Shown here one piece after another: positions 27,976-37,454 of a stretch of 64,000 nucleotides of DNA (the stretch's first letter is position 1; each line of letters begins with the position of its first letter). The notes under the pieces were generated by a model. It did no database searches. It saw only the letters and a program-made list of their open reading frames with translations, and was not told where the DNA came from. This stretch comes from Pedobacter sp. Bi126 (lineage in GTDB: Bacteria > Bacteroidota > Bacteroidia > Sphingobacteriales > Sphingobacteriaceae), in NCBI RefSeq assembly GCF_918698245.1, contig NZ_CAKKMS010000005.1, positions 310,001 to 374,000 of the forward strand, given 5' to 3'. A program made the translations under genes and the position numbers.

Positions 27976-29484
27976 TTAAGCAAAAAATCCGTGTATAAAC
28001 CATTTAAACTGCTTTTCACTTCCATAGTGTCCAGACCGGAACAACCAATATCTTCGGCCTTTATCATCCTCGACCTGGTAATAATCCCGGTGTTCGCCCT
28101 GATCAAGCCACCATTCGCGCTCGATCCGTTCAGGTCCATCTGCTTTTACCACCTGATGCTGAACGCCCTTGTAAATAAAAAACCTTGGCGGATGATCGGG
28201 GATAAGCGCCATTACTTCAATTGCGACAGGAGTTGGGAGCAGTTCTGTTGGCCTTGGCATATCTAAACGCCAATCAGCGGACGGCTTTTCGGTAACCGAA
28301 AAAGTGTTTTTGACGGATCGTTCTGGCCAATAACGTGTTGCAGGCAAATAGCGGTGGATTACTTCTGGGCCAACCTTTCCAGCCACACGGTCAAGTAACC
28401 TGATCACACTTTGATCATCCAGACCAGGTTTGGCGGTCCAGATCGCTTCTTGCTCAATCGCCACATCATCTACTTTAGGGACATCTAAAATAAACAGCTC
28501 AATCCCTAACCCCGGACGGATCTGGTCGATCTTTAATTTAAAAAGCTTTAGTAAATGGCTAACACTATGGCTTGCTGCATTTGTACCCACAGCGACCTGT
28601 ACCAACTGCCCATCCAAACGGTAACCTGTTAAGATGCCTTTGCGAAGACCTTTACCATCAGCCTGAAGTTTAGCACAAAGACTTTCAAGTAATTTAGAAA
28701 TCGCAATTTCAATGGCCGTCCGCGTTCTGATCGGCTCTAAGCAGGGCAATCTTTCCTGAAAAGCTACTGGCACCTGCACAGGCGCCAAAGCTTCTGCTTC
28801 AGTTCCAAGTGCTTGCGCTAACCGCAAAAGAAATCCTTCACCGAAACGCCTGCGTAAAACGGATCGTGGCATTCCAATAAAACTTTTGATCTGGTGAAAC
28901 CCAAGCTTGCGCAGTTTAGCCAGAACTATTTCCTCCAAACGCAATGCCTCTGGTACTAAAGAAAGTAAAGCTTCGGCCTGTTCACCACTAGAAATAAGTG
29001 GTGTAACTTTCCCGAACCTCGATACTGCCCATGCAGCGCCCGGGGTATCCGCAATCGCCAGCCGAACCGTATAACCCTTACTTTTTAACCTTGAAACAAT
29101 TTCTTTTATATATTCACGCTCGCCGCCCCAAAGATGCGGGCAACCGCTTACTTCCAGTAGTAATCCATCTTGACCGAATTCATCAATAGAAACAATAGGA
29201 GCGTAGCGGATACACCATTCTCCAAGTCCCCGTAATAGTTTTTCAGGCCTACCAGGCTTATCATCCAGTACCTCCAGACCTGAACAGATTGCTTTTGCAT
29301 CTGCCGAACGCATACCCGTCTCAATTCCAGCATCCGCGGCCAAAGGACTTACTGCAGTAATGATCATTCTTCCATGATCGGGTGCGGCGAACACAAAAGG
29401 CACTTCCGAGAGCTCAGGGCGGCGGATAAGCTGCCAATCCGCCAGCAACTGGTGAAACCATATCGAAACAAAACGCCTTTGCAT
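27976..29484 (-). CDS. imuB: ImuB-like Y-family polymerase homologue
   Basis: A 502-aa Y-family protein. The N-terminal strand reads FVSIWFHQLLADW, so the DxD-type catalytic acids of active Y polymerases are absent, as usual for ImuB, while the later SIDEFGQDGLLLEVSGC strand is kept. ImuB is thought to be a non-catalytic adaptor linking DnaE2, ImuA and the beta clamp. A FLLRLAQALG fingers/little-finger region follows around residue 215. It starts 5 bp after the imuA stop and ends 12 bp before dnaE2, so the three are clearly one operon. Confidence 0.92.
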   Translation of the reverse strand: MQRRFVSIWFHQLLADWQLIRRPELSEVPFVFAAPDHGRMIITAVSPLAADAGIETGMRSADAKAICSGLEVLDDKPGRPEKLLRGLGEWCIRYAPIVSIDEFGQDGLLLEVSGCPHLWGGEREYIKEIVSRLKSKGYTVRLAIADTPGAAWAVSRFGKVTPLISSGEQAEALLSLVPEALRLEEIVLAKLRKLGFHQIKSFIGMPRSVLRRRFGEGFLLRLAQALGTEAEALAPVQVPVAFQERLPCLEPIRTRTAIEIAISKLLESLCAKLQADGKGLRKGILTGYRLDGQLVQVAVGTNAASHSVSHLLKLFKLKIDQIRPGLGIELFILDVPKVDDVAIEQEAIWTAKPGLDDQSVIRLLDRVAGKVGPEVIHRYLPATRYWPERSVKNTFSVTEKPSADWRLDMPRPTELLPTPVAIEVMALIPDHPPRFFIYKGVQHQVVKADGPERIEREWWLDQGEHRDYYQVEDDKGRRYWLFRSGHYGSEKQFKWFIHGFFA

Positions 29485-29489
29485 ATCTT

Positions 29490-30227
29490 TTACCCAATCT
29501 GTCTACTATCATCTTCTCTCCAGCCATCTTGCTGCAATACACGTTTAACCTCTAAAAAGCCCTCACCGGCCCATTCCATTATCCAGTTTCCCGGAATACC
29601 GTTTCTCACTTTTAACAATTCGACCTGCCAGCGCGGGAAACCAAGGCCTGGCATACCTTCTTCCAGAACGCTCGGCAATGGGCTGATCTGCCAGCGCGCA
29701 GTAGCAATCGTACTGGCCATCCTTCTCGCATCTTTTCGCAGGATAAACCCGGTGACCCCGCTTTCTTCCACTGCAAGCTGTAACCTTCGAGATTCAATCA
29801 GACTCAAAGCATCAACTTCAGCTACCACAGCAGCTAATCCTTCACATCGTAAAGCCTCCTCCATAATCCAAAGCGCATCTTTCTCTGTAGCAACATCCAT
29901 GAAAATGATCCGTTCAGGCTCTACATTGAAACTACGCAGAGAAGCTGGAAACAAACGCCGAGCCGTACTGATCCAAACACAGGCCGCCCCATCCTGCATC
30001 AAAGCAGAAAGCAGTCCAGCAATAAAACCATCACTGGCAGCAGCATCTTCAGGAAAAACAGTGATAAACTCATGTATCGCCCGTTTCGGAAATACCCCAC
30101 CAGGAAAAGCATCTTCGATCCCACCAAGACCAATCCGCTCGTCTTTACAGGCAGAAGCAGGCTTAAAGCCCTGCCACAGCAGGATATCCTGTTGCAGTTT
30201 GTGTACCAATTCGCTTTTCGTTCCCAT
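29490..30227 (-). CDS. imuA: ImuA, RecA-like mutagenesis protein
   Basis: A 245-aa RecA/SulA-like protein, first gene of the mutagenesis operon. The segment LGGIEDAFPGGVFPKRAIHEF resembles the RecA L-GG-hP-G-hhEh start, but a usable Walker A GKT is missing, as is common in ImuA2-type proteins. A strand AACVWIST and later ERIIFMDVA fit the RecA core. It is preceded by a candidate promoter and two matching dyads (30235-30304). Name rests on position and fold pattern. Confidence 0.85.
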   Translation of the reverse strand: MGTKSELVHKLQQDILLWQGFKPASACKDERIGLGGIEDAFPGGVFPKRAIHEFITVFPEDAAASDGFIAGLLSALMQDGAACVWISTARRLFPASLRSFNVEPERIIFMDVATEKDALWIMEEALRCEGLAAVVAEVDALSLIESRRLQLAVEESGVTGFILRKDARRMASTIATARWQISPLPSVLEEGMPGLGFPRWQVELLKVRNGIPGNWIMEWAGEGFLEVKRVLQQDGWREDDSRQIG

Positions 30228-30234
30228 ACTAATT

Positions 30235-30304
30235 GCTAAAACTATTAGCTATTTTAATTAGCTTTTATAATTTAACAACAAACATAATACTAAAAATGTT
30301 AGTA
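30235..30304 (-). promoter_or_regulatory. imuA promoter with two matching dyads (candidate SOS-like operator)
   Basis: On the minus strand TATGTTTG (30279-30286) matches the Bacteroidota -7 box TAnnTTTG. Two base pairs upstream is the dyad TACTAA-N5-TTAGTA (30288-30304), in the -33 to -7 spacer. A second dyad GCTAA-N5-TTAGC (30235-30249) has the same CTAA-N5-TTAG core and overlaps the leader 8 bp before the start codon. Two copies with equal spacing around a promoter suggest a repressor site; which regulator is unknown. Confidence 0.6.
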
Positions 30305-30406
30305 AAAAATGAAATGTGGAAAAAACGGGTGATTTTGTTTAAAGTGCGAAACCTTAAAATCTATTCTTAATAAGTCAGTATAAAATGTATTTAGTCGCTT
30401 CTGTAT

Positions 30407-32641
30407 TTATACAAGCTCCATCGAGGTGATGAAATCTCTTAATACTGAAACCCCATTTTCCTTTGAGTTGCTAAAACCATTGTTATGAAGCTCTATATTT
30501 AAATCATCGCAAAGATTTATCAGCTTTTGAAATTTAAGTGGATCATCAAAACCATTAACTTTTTTTGATTTTAACGTCTCTGTGAACGTACGAACCCCTT
30601 TCCTTGCGAGAATATCCTCTGTAATATGGGGAAGATACTTTTTTGTATAAGTGTCTTCGAGAATTTTACGGCATTTGGAAAACCATCCTTCTAGTTCTGC
30701 AATTTCTTCGCCGTTATTAACAATTGAGCTTATCGCTTTTAAATCTTTTATAGAATCTTGCTCTAAAAATAAGTCCTTGTTCACTCTGGATAATGAACTT
30801 TTCTTTACCCCATCTGTCAATCCGTCGCTTATTATTTCAACGCTTATGCTGTCAGGAAACTTTAATAAACACCACTTGTAAAAATCTAGTTCATGAGTAA
30901 GGATGAATACCTGTTTTGGTTTACTCCGATTTTGAGTGACTTCATCAAGGTTAGAAAGAGTCATTATCTCGGATATTGTTGCTCTTCTCCTTTCAGAATC
31001 AAAGCTTGAAAATGGATCGTCAAATACAACAATTTTTTCTTTTAATTCCTTATCATTGATCAATGAAGAAATAAAGAAAGCAAAAGCCAAAAGGCGTTTG
31101 TCGCTCTCACTCAGTGTATTACTGAAATTTGGTACCGTAATGTCATCTCCCTCTAGAAGGACATCATGTTTAGCGAAAAAGGTAAGTGAGAAGATACGTT
31201 CATCTTTCCCTTTTATTTTTTTTAATGGTTTAAAATCCTTAAGTCTGAAATCTGCTTGCAAATTAGTTAGTAACAGGTTGATGGTTTTATGATGTTTTTC
31301 ATAAATTTTTATTCCATACTCTTCAAGTTCCGCCCTTTTAGTTTCACGCTCATTCTTTTTTGTCTCAAACTCATCGTCAAGCTGTTTGTGCCGTATAAAA
31401 TAATCCTCCCAGTTCTCATCATGCCTGATTTTTGTGAATTCTAGAATCGTCAGTTGCTCCTTCAAAGACTCTAAACTCTCTGTAATCTCTTTTAAGCGCT
31501 CTTGCTTAAGTTTCAGATATATGGAATAGGTATGTAAAAAACCTTGCTTTAATTGTTTTAAAGGAGTGAAATCTACATGATAAGATAAATCTTGCAATTT
31601 TTTGTCAAGCTCATCTTCAAATTTGCTTTTAAGTTGAGTGAGATTTGCCTCAAAATCTAGTTTAATCCCAATATTTCCAGAAACGGTTTTTATTCGAGTG
31701 ATACTTAACTCAATATTCCAATCTTTAAAAGTTGTTATTTCTTGAGAGATTAGCCCCTGAAGTTGTAGATATTGTTCGGAAAATAATTTGTTAAATTCTT
31801 GGATCAAATCAAGCGAGGTCTTGTTGAGCTCCTGTCCACAAAAAACGCAATCTTTAGCGCCGTCCTTCAAGAGTTCCAATCCAGTTTGGATGAAATTTAT
31901 TGATGCGTTAGAGTCATTCCAAGTTTTGCTGATATGTTCTGAAATAATCTTTTGGTTAACTTCAAAAGGTTTAGATGTTGCAGAAAAATCCAAATTAAAT
32001 GCTGAATCCTTAAAGTATTTCTCAACTTGATCACAAGTTGTTCTTATTTTATCCTGGTTCTGAACATCGTTAATTTTGGCTTTAATTATGTCAATCTTCT
32101 CATCGACATCTGGAATTTTTTTTAGGTTTTTAAACTTCGTTAAAGTCAATTCTGAATTTGGAAATCGATTAGTGTATATATTTCCATGAGTCTTTTTTTT
32201 ATTTGTTATTTCAACGACCTTAACTTGGAGTAATTCGATCTCATCTGCAATTTTTTGCCCCTGCTCTCCGATAATAATAGTATTTAAACTTTTATGATTA
32301 TCGTAAGCAACCTCACCCCCTAAGTGAATATTTCTACTGATAAATTCTTCGTCGAAGATTACCAGTCTAGGAAAGCCGTCTGACCACTTTCGAGATGAGA
32401 ACTTTATTTCTCCATCTTCCGTATGAAGGACGATCTCTTGTGTATTGCATCCAAAAGATTGCCTTCCTTTAACTATCGTCTTATCGCCAGATTGCAGTGA
32501 TTTAAAAATTGCCGTTAATGTCGATTTTCCTTTAGTATTCCCACCAAAAATCAGGTTAAAATCACTAAAAGAGAGGCCCCCGACTGATAGCACAGACCTG
32601 AATTTACCAACTCCTTCAATTTTATTAAAGCGTAAGATCAT
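30407..32641 (-). CDS. RloC-like zinc-hook ATPase (AAA_13 family)
   Basis: A 744-aa SMC/ABC-type ATPase. Walker A FGGNTKGKST is at residues 32-41, a coiled coil carries the CVFCGQ zinc-hook motif near 267, the ABC signature LSESDKRLLAF is near 505, Walker B KIVVFDDPFSSFDS near 535 and an H-loop QVFILTHELDF near 575. Long coiled coils flank the hook. The C-terminal 150 residues include WFSKCRKILED and LNIELHNNG, which look HEPN-like. RloC proteins are anticodon nucleases triggered by DNA damage or infection; the nuclease activity here is inferred. It is divergent in role but same strand as imuA, with a 180-bp gap. Confidence 0.75.
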   Translation of the reverse strand: MILRFNKIEGVGKFRSVLSVGGLSFSDFNLIFGGNTKGKSTLTAIFKSLQSGDKTIVKGRQSFGCNTQEIVLHTEDGEIKFSSRKWSDGFPRLVIFDEEFISRNIHLGGEVAYDNHKSLNTIIIGEQGQKIADEIELLQVKVVEITNKKKTHGNIYTNRFPNSELTLTKFKNLKKIPDVDEKIDIIKAKINDVQNQDKIRTTCDQVEKYFKDSAFNLDFSATSKPFEVNQKIISEHISKTWNDSNASINFIQTGLELLKDGAKDCVFCGQELNKTSLDLIQEFNKLFSEQYLQLQGLISQEITTFKDWNIELSITRIKTVSGNIGIKLDFEANLTQLKSKFEDELDKKLQDLSYHVDFTPLKQLKQGFLHTYSIYLKLKQERLKEITESLESLKEQLTILEFTKIRHDENWEDYFIRHKQLDDEFETKKNERETKRAELEEYGIKIYEKHHKTINLLLTNLQADFRLKDFKPLKKIKGKDERIFSLTFFAKHDVLLEGDDITVPNFSNTLSESDKRLLAFAFFISSLINDKELKEKIVVFDDPFSSFDSERRRATISEIMTLSNLDEVTQNRSKPKQVFILTHELDFYKWCLLKFPDSISVEIISDGLTDGVKKSSLSRVNKDLFLEQDSIKDLKAISSIVNNGEEIAELEGWFSKCRKILEDTYTKKYLPHITEDILARKGVRTFTETLKSKKVNGFDDPLKFQKLINLCDDLNIELHNNGFSNSKENGVSVLRDFITSMELV

Positions 32642-32793
32642 ATTAGATAATTTTATCTAAATATAACGCTTATGAAATTTATAAGTAAGGATAAGTATTC
32701 TATTTTTAGGATATCACCGGAAATAAAGTGTTCAAGGACTTTGGCTGGACTCTTAACGCTAATCAATACCAAGCTCAAGTACCCGCCAAAAGC

Positions 32794-33615
32794 TTATCCC
32801 CTCCAATGGTCAAACGCCAATTCCTCGGTATCCACAAAAGTAGAATCCAATGCCGGATGATCCGCGTATTCCTGCGGAGTAGCCTCACCACTAAAGCGGT
32901 AATCACTGGAAATCGTACAAGCCTCCATCATCGAAGAAGGAATCTGCGAAACTGCGATCTCCTGAAGCCGCTCATCGCTAGGCTCTTCCATTAACCATTC
33001 CCAGCATAGATCATCAGGTGGAATGGTCGGCATACGCTCTTTTGAATTGTGGATATACTTCATTGTTCCATTTGCCGCTGTAGTAGCAAAAGCAACTGTT
33101 CTCACCCAGGCGTTCTTTTCCGGATCAAACCAATCATTATACAATCCCACAAACCAGAAATATTCTTTTCCAACCACATTGATATGATAGGGGATTTTAG
33201 CTGTAGCCTTTAGAATCTGGCCCTGTTTGCCATAAGTGGGCTCATGCCTGGATTCGATGATGCCGGTAGACAAAACCAAGCAACGGCGCTTTCTTGCCGC
33301 ATCTGCCCACATCGATTTTTTGCCATCATCCTTGTTAAAAAGATTCTCACCCTTAAAGTTCAGTGTAGTATACATGCGTCTGAACTTGGTTGCTTCCTCC
33401 CTTGTTTTCAGATAACCTGGAACATAACCCCATTCGGCCTGCTGGATTTCAAAATCCCGCCTGTCATCAGTTGGTACAATAATCGCACAAGGCGCATAGT
33501 TAAAGCCATTATGCACACCGACATCTAAAAAATCATAATCCCTAACTGCTTTTTCCAATTGTTTAAGCTGAATAAACTCAGCTCTGGTCACTTTTTGTCC
33601 GTTGTAATAACACAT
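32794..33615 (-). CDS. yedK: SRAP-family protein (YedK/HMCES type)
   Basis: A 273-aa SOS-response-associated peptidase-like protein that forms a DNA-protein crosslink at abasic sites in single-stranded DNA through its Cys2. The start is fixed by an AAAGGAGG ribosome-binding site just upstream of the ATG at 33613-33615, giving MCYYNGQ with Cys at position 2; an upstream Met at 33651 is not used because it would bury Cys2. Conserved pieces are YTTLNFKGENLF, LVLSTGIIESRHE and HNSKERMPTIPP. It lies near the mutagenesis genes, which fits a damage-tolerance role. A small gene starts 5 bp upstream. Confidence 0.9.
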   Translation of the reverse strand: MCYYNGQKVTRAEFIQLKQLEKAVRDYDFLDVGVHNGFNYAPCAIIVPTDDRRDFEIQQAEWGYVPGYLKTREEATKFRRMYTTLNFKGENLFNKDDGKKSMWADAARKRRCLVLSTGIIESRHEPTYGKQGQILKATAKIPYHINVVGKEYFWFVGLYNDWFDPEKNAWVRTVAFATTAANGTMKYIHNSKERMPTIPPDDLCWEWLMEEPSDERLQEIAVSQIPSSMMEACTISSDYRFSGEATPQEYADHPALDSTFVDTEELAFDHWRG

Positions 33616-33627
33616 GATTTTACCTCC
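33616..33627 (-). promoter_or_regulatory. Strong Shine-Dalgarno that sets the SRAP start
   Basis: The minus strand reads AAAAGGAGGTAAAATC directly before the ATG. Such a full AAGGAGG site is unusual in this window, where most leaders are A/T-rich. Confidence 0.8.
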
Positions 33628-33868
33628 TTTTAGCGCGGATATGTTCCGCAATCATCTTGCCGATCTGCTGAGCTTCCTTTTGCCGCCCTTCGGGTATAGA
33701 AGTCCAGAATTTTTCATTCCTGACACTTAAACCAACCGTAATAATCAACGGTTTTACGCCAGCACCAAAATTCACATGGAATACTCGTTTTCCAGCAAGT
33801 TCATGTTCTGATATACGCAAAATGGTTTCGTTAAGACTCAGCTCAAAAGCCGGTTCTAATTCCCTCAT
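33620..33868 (-). CDS. Small hypothetical protein next to SRAP gene
   Basis: An 82-aa protein, MRELEPAFELSLNE, with a beta-rich middle (RVFHVNFGAGVKPLIITVGLSV) and basic C-terminus (HIRAKRR). No family recognised. Its stop lies 5 bp before the SRAP start codon, so the SRAP ribosome-binding site is inside its 3' end and the two genes are probably translationally linked. It could modulate SRAP, but that is a guess. Confidence 0.55.
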   Translation of the reverse strand: MRELEPAFELSLNETILRISEHELAGKRVFHVNFGAGVKPLIITVGLSVRNEKFWTSIPEGRQKEAQQIGKMIAEHIRAKRR

Positions 33869-34070
33869 TCTTAAAGTTAAACAAATAATTTAAGAAAATA
33901 TTCACACACAATATCATCCCTTTCACTGTGATGACCAAGGCATAATTCTTCTTTTCTTGATATTAACATGTCTTTGTAAGAGATTGTTTAATGTCTAATC
34001 TAACGAGTCAAAATGTTTTAAATACAAGGGAATAAAACTTTTGTGAATCACTGAATGTTTAATAGGTACA

Positions 34071-34517
34071 ATGAATAGCTATCACTTTCACATTTACCCA
34101 ATTGATACCCAGCACCCTCAGGATTGCATTGTGCATTTCGATAGGGGCATTTACCATATCCTTATCGAAGGAAAACAGATTGGTATGATGGTAAAGGATA
34201 AAGGCGATGAAATGGGTTACGCTACCCAAGATGAAGCATTAAGACCATTGATTGAAGAGATCGGAGGTCATTTGCATGAAATCCATTTAAGGGAAAAATT
34301 TGCCATCGACATCCGCTCTTTTTGGACTGTGATCGTTGAAACTGCATTTGTAAACGATGAAACGCTAATGGTTTACATCAACCCAGACGCAGATTTTAAT
34401 GAGTTCGCTGATTGTGTAAAAGACACCATATATGATTACGTCGAGTTTGATGAACACCTTAATTTAATCCTTTCCCAAATGGATAGTGAGGAAGTAGTCG
34501 ACATTCAGATTAACTAG
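34071..34517 (+). CDS. Hypothetical protein
   Basis: A 148-aa acidic protein starting MNSYHFHIYPID, with mixed strands and helices (QIGMMVKDKGDEMGY, LHEIHLREKFAID, DYVEFDEHLNL). No motif known to me is present. It is the first + strand gene after the mutagenesis block and is followed 76 bp later by an HNH gene on the same strand. Confidence 0.5.
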   Translation: MNSYHFHIYPIDTQHPQDCIVHFDRGIYHILIEGKQIGMMVKDKGDEMGYATQDEALRPLIEEIGGHLHEIHLREKFAIDIRSFWTVIVETAFVNDETLMVYINPDADFNEFADCVKDTIYDYVEFDEHLNLILSQMDSEEVVDIQIN

Positions 34518-34593
34518 CACGCTAAGGAAATAGAATTTAAAAAGATGATGTTCATCCGTTTTGGTAATTTTAACGGTAAATCAGCTCTTTCAA

Positions 34594-35079
34594 ATGGGGA
34601 ACCCCAAAACTAAAGACAAAGGAAACTTACATCTGGGAAATTGTGCATTATGCGCAAAGCGCGCTAAATTGTCCTTTGAACATATACCCCCTCAATGCGC
34701 TTTTAATAACAAACCTATATACGTACAAACCCACGAGCATTTGGTCGAAGAATCAAGCTATCTTTTCGGTAAAAAAATGAAAAGTCAGCGTTGTTTTGGG
34801 AAGCAAACACTTTGTGAAACCTGTAATAACAATACAGGCGGCTGGTATGTAAAGGATTTTTGCAGTTTCATTAAACAAGGAATGGACATCTTGACGAACA
34901 ATCAAAATCCTTATTACAGCAGTGGCAGCTATAAATGTAAGCCACAAAATGTTATCAAACAGATATTACTTATGTTCTTGGCGGCCGATTCCCACGGTAT
35001 AGTGAGAGATTTTCCTGGGGTTTCCGATTATTTATTAAACAAAGAAAGTTCAGCATTCCCAGATAAGGTAGATATTTAA
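34594..35079 (+). CDS. HNH endonuclease-like protein
   Basis: A 161-aa protein from the ATG at 34594 (a TTG at 34561 adds 11 residues of leader-like sequence). Paired cysteines NCALCAK and CETCNNN flank an FEHIPPQC segment, giving the zinc-knuckle HNH layout with the metal-binding His intact. Conserved asparagines (NNN) follow the second Cys pair. A nuclease acting on DNA or RNA is inferred. The C-terminal 60 residues are helical and unknown. Confidence 0.65.
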   Translation: MGNPKTKDKGNLHLGNCALCAKRAKLSFEHIPPQCAFNNKPIYVQTHEHLVEESSYLFGKKMKSQRCFGKQTLCETCNNNTGGWYVKDFCSFIKQGMDILTNNQNPYYSSGSYKCKPQNVIKQILLMFLAADSHGIVRDFPGVSDYLLNKESSAFPDKVDI

Positions 35080-35108
35080 CCAATGATTTATTTACCATGC
35101 CCTAAATT

Positions 35109-37454
35109 TTATTTCTTCCGGTCTTGCATATTCTCTTTTTTAGCCTGTTTTGTTTTTACTACTCTTTCTCTGCCTTTTTTCGCAAATAGCAACGGCATGT
35201 CGATAAGTAGAGCAACATATGACCTTATTGCATCCTTCTTTGCCTGTTGTCCGAAGTCCCTGAGCTGCGGGTTCATCTGTGCCCCTAAACTCAGCACAAG
35301 CGGAGTATTGCCGAGCCCGCTTCTTATGGCAAGTCCAGGTGAGAAAAGCTGTGACCAGCGAACCTCTTCGGGCAGCCCCTGGTTGTCATGGCTGATCCTG
35401 TAAGAAACAGCGGCACCTATGTCGAGCAGGATCAGGCTTAAGGTCATATAGGATTTATTGTAAGATGCCCAACTATAATCAAGGCTTATCGGGGCGGAAA
35501 GCCCGATGACCATAGGCAGTTTATTCCCCTGTCCCTTCACATATTCCAGACCGGCATATGGACCGAAATATGCACCCAGGGAAAAGGTTGAGGTATGCTG
35601 TTGCTTGATGCGGAATGATGCTGGTGGAAGCGCATGGGCAGCAATTACCTCGGCCATTTCTCCAGAATTTTTTGATTGCAGGATATCTGAAATAAACGCG
35701 ATGATCCTGGAGGCAGATTTATAGCCATCTGTCTGTTCATTTAGATAAGGCTTGATAATCTCTAAGGTGGACATAGATGCTGCCGCATAATTTTTTTCCT
35801 GGATCAGCTGATAGGTCTCGATCAATTTCCTTGTCTCTGCCATCCCTTCGGCAAACCCTACAGATCCCTTAATTATTGATCCCTGGGCCTGCTGTCCAAG
35901 GGTGGTGCTGATCAGGTCGGAAAATGCAACCCAATAGTTGTTGAAACTGAAATCCTTTTTCGCTCCCGATACATCTCCCTGACTGTTCTGGAAGTGCTTC
36001 AGTGCAATAAGGGTTCCCGAGACCCAGGTTTTCATTCTGCCGATGTCTATAGCGGAAATGCTGTCTGTTCTTAAATTGGCGAAAAGGGAGAGTTCCCGGT
36101 ATTTGTTAGACAGGAGCTCGATAAGGATCTGAACCGATTCAGCCCGGTTGTTTACCGCAGAGTTAAAACCCGACTGGCTCATCCAATAACCGTTGGGGTC
36201 CTTTAGGTCATAAAATTCATTGTTTATTATCCTGATCATATTGGCAAATGCTTTAAGACCGGGACTCTCCAGGGAATCTATTGTTGTCACAGATTCTATA
36301 ATCTCAATAAAATTGTATTTTTTGATAATCAGTGTGGATATGCGCTGGGCATCTTTTAAATAGACTATATTCTGTCTTTGGGTCAGGGAGCCTGATGTTG
36401 AATATTTTTCAGAGAGAAATTTTATTCCGTTTGACGGGAGCATATTCAGGTCCTTGGAAAAGGAGTATTTCCATGAACCGTCAAAACTTGGTGCCGAAAG
36501 TTCGTCGTAAGTGCGGAACTTGGCCTCCGTAGCAGGCAAAAGTTTTTTTAAAGCAGTGAGTTTATCAAATTTCCCCTTCCACTGTTCCATAAAGTATACT
36601 ATTGCTTCTTGTTTGGCGCGTTTGGCTATATAGGTCGCCAGGGCATCGATCATTTCGGTCTGTGAAGGGATCTTTAGATTCGTAAGGCCAGAAGAGGTCA
36701 TGGATGATTCCTCTAACTTTATTTTTTCGGCATTAATGTCCTCAGCGGTTTTGTAATCTTTCTTTGTGATTGTTATATCTGTTCCTTTCTTAATGTCCAC
36801 CAGGTTTCTGACAAACTTTAAGTCTGTGAGCTGGCTTACATTTGTTCTTGAGATTTCCAGTATCTTTTCCGTTATCTCTGCTCTCTGGGAAAGTACAATG
36901 GTCCTGATTGCCTGTATGGTTGCTTTAGTTTCGGCTATTTTTGTGTCCAATACCTGAGTGTCCGATGTGCTCAGGCTGTCACTGATGCCGGGCATAAGCT
37001 GCTTAAGCATTGGTCTGTTCGTGCTATCTAGAGGAGTTTGAAATATCAGAAGGTTTTTTTCCAGTAGGCCAAGTTTTTTTATATCATCGTTCATTTTGTT
37101 TACCGATGCAGACAGCTTGGCAAGTTCCCCGTTAAAGGAGCCTGTTGCGGAAGAAAGTTCTGATATTATGCCATCAACAAATGCCGTTCCCTCAACCGAT
37201 TTTGTTGTGTTTGTGATCAGCTGGGTAGCATAGAGTTTTTCCACCTGGTCGAGCATCGGGCTCTTGTGCCTGACTGCCGATCCTGCCTTTACCAATGCAA
37301 GAAGCCTGCCGATGGAGTCGAGATTATCCTTGAATTTTGATGGTTGCTGTTTGAAATCGTATAGAGTCTGCGAGATCTGGAACAGGTTCTGTGCTTTGAG
37401 TTCTGGCACGAATGCTGCCAACAGCAGTGCAGCTAACAAAAAGGTCCTTTTCAT
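35109..37454 (-). CDS. Large secreted protein with beta-barrel-like C-terminus
   Basis: A 781-aa protein that starts at the ATG at 37452-37454: MKRTFLLAALLLAAFVPELKAQN is a clear signal peptide. A reading from 37703 would add 83 residues of non-protein-like sequence. The middle (about residues 30-550) is helical with coiled-coil character. The last 180 residues alternate short hydrophobic strands and glycines (SLGAYFGPYAGLEYVKG, LSLILLDIGAAVSYRIS), suggesting an outer-membrane barrel. No family recognised. Basic, lysine-rich end (KKENMQDRKK). Confidence 0.6.
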   Translation of the reverse strand: MKRTFLLAALLLAAFVPELKAQNLFQISQTLYDFKQQPSKFKDNLDSIGRLLALVKAGSAVRHKSPMLDQVEKLYATQLITNTTKSVEGTAFVDGIISELSSATGSFNGELAKLSASVNKMNDDIKKLGLLEKNLLIFQTPLDSTNRPMLKQLMPGISDSLSTSDTQVLDTKIAETKATIQAIRTIVLSQRAEITEKILEISRTNVSQLTDLKFVRNLVDIKKGTDITITKKDYKTAEDINAEKIKLEESSMTSSGLTNLKIPSQTEMIDALATYIAKRAKQEAIVYFMEQWKGKFDKLTALKKLLPATEAKFRTYDELSAPSFDGSWKYSFSKDLNMLPSNGIKFLSEKYSTSGSLTQRQNIVYLKDAQRISTLIIKKYNFIEIIESVTTIDSLESPGLKAFANMIRIINNEFYDLKDPNGYWMSQSGFNSAVNNRAESVQILIELLSNKYRELSLFANLRTDSISAIDIGRMKTWVSGTLIALKHFQNSQGDVSGAKKDFSFNNYWVAFSDLISTTLGQQAQGSIIKGSVGFAEGMAETRKLIETYQLIQEKNYAAASMSTLEIIKPYLNEQTDGYKSASRIIAFISDILQSKNSGEMAEVIAAHALPPASFRIKQQHTSTFSLGAYFGPYAGLEYVKGQGNKLPMVIGLSAPISLDYSWASYNKSYMTLSLILLDIGAAVSYRISHDNQGLPEEVRWSQLFSPGLAIRSGLGNTPLVLSLGAQMNPQLRDFGQQAKKDAIRSYVALLIDMPLLFAKKGRERVVKTKQAKKENMQDRKK

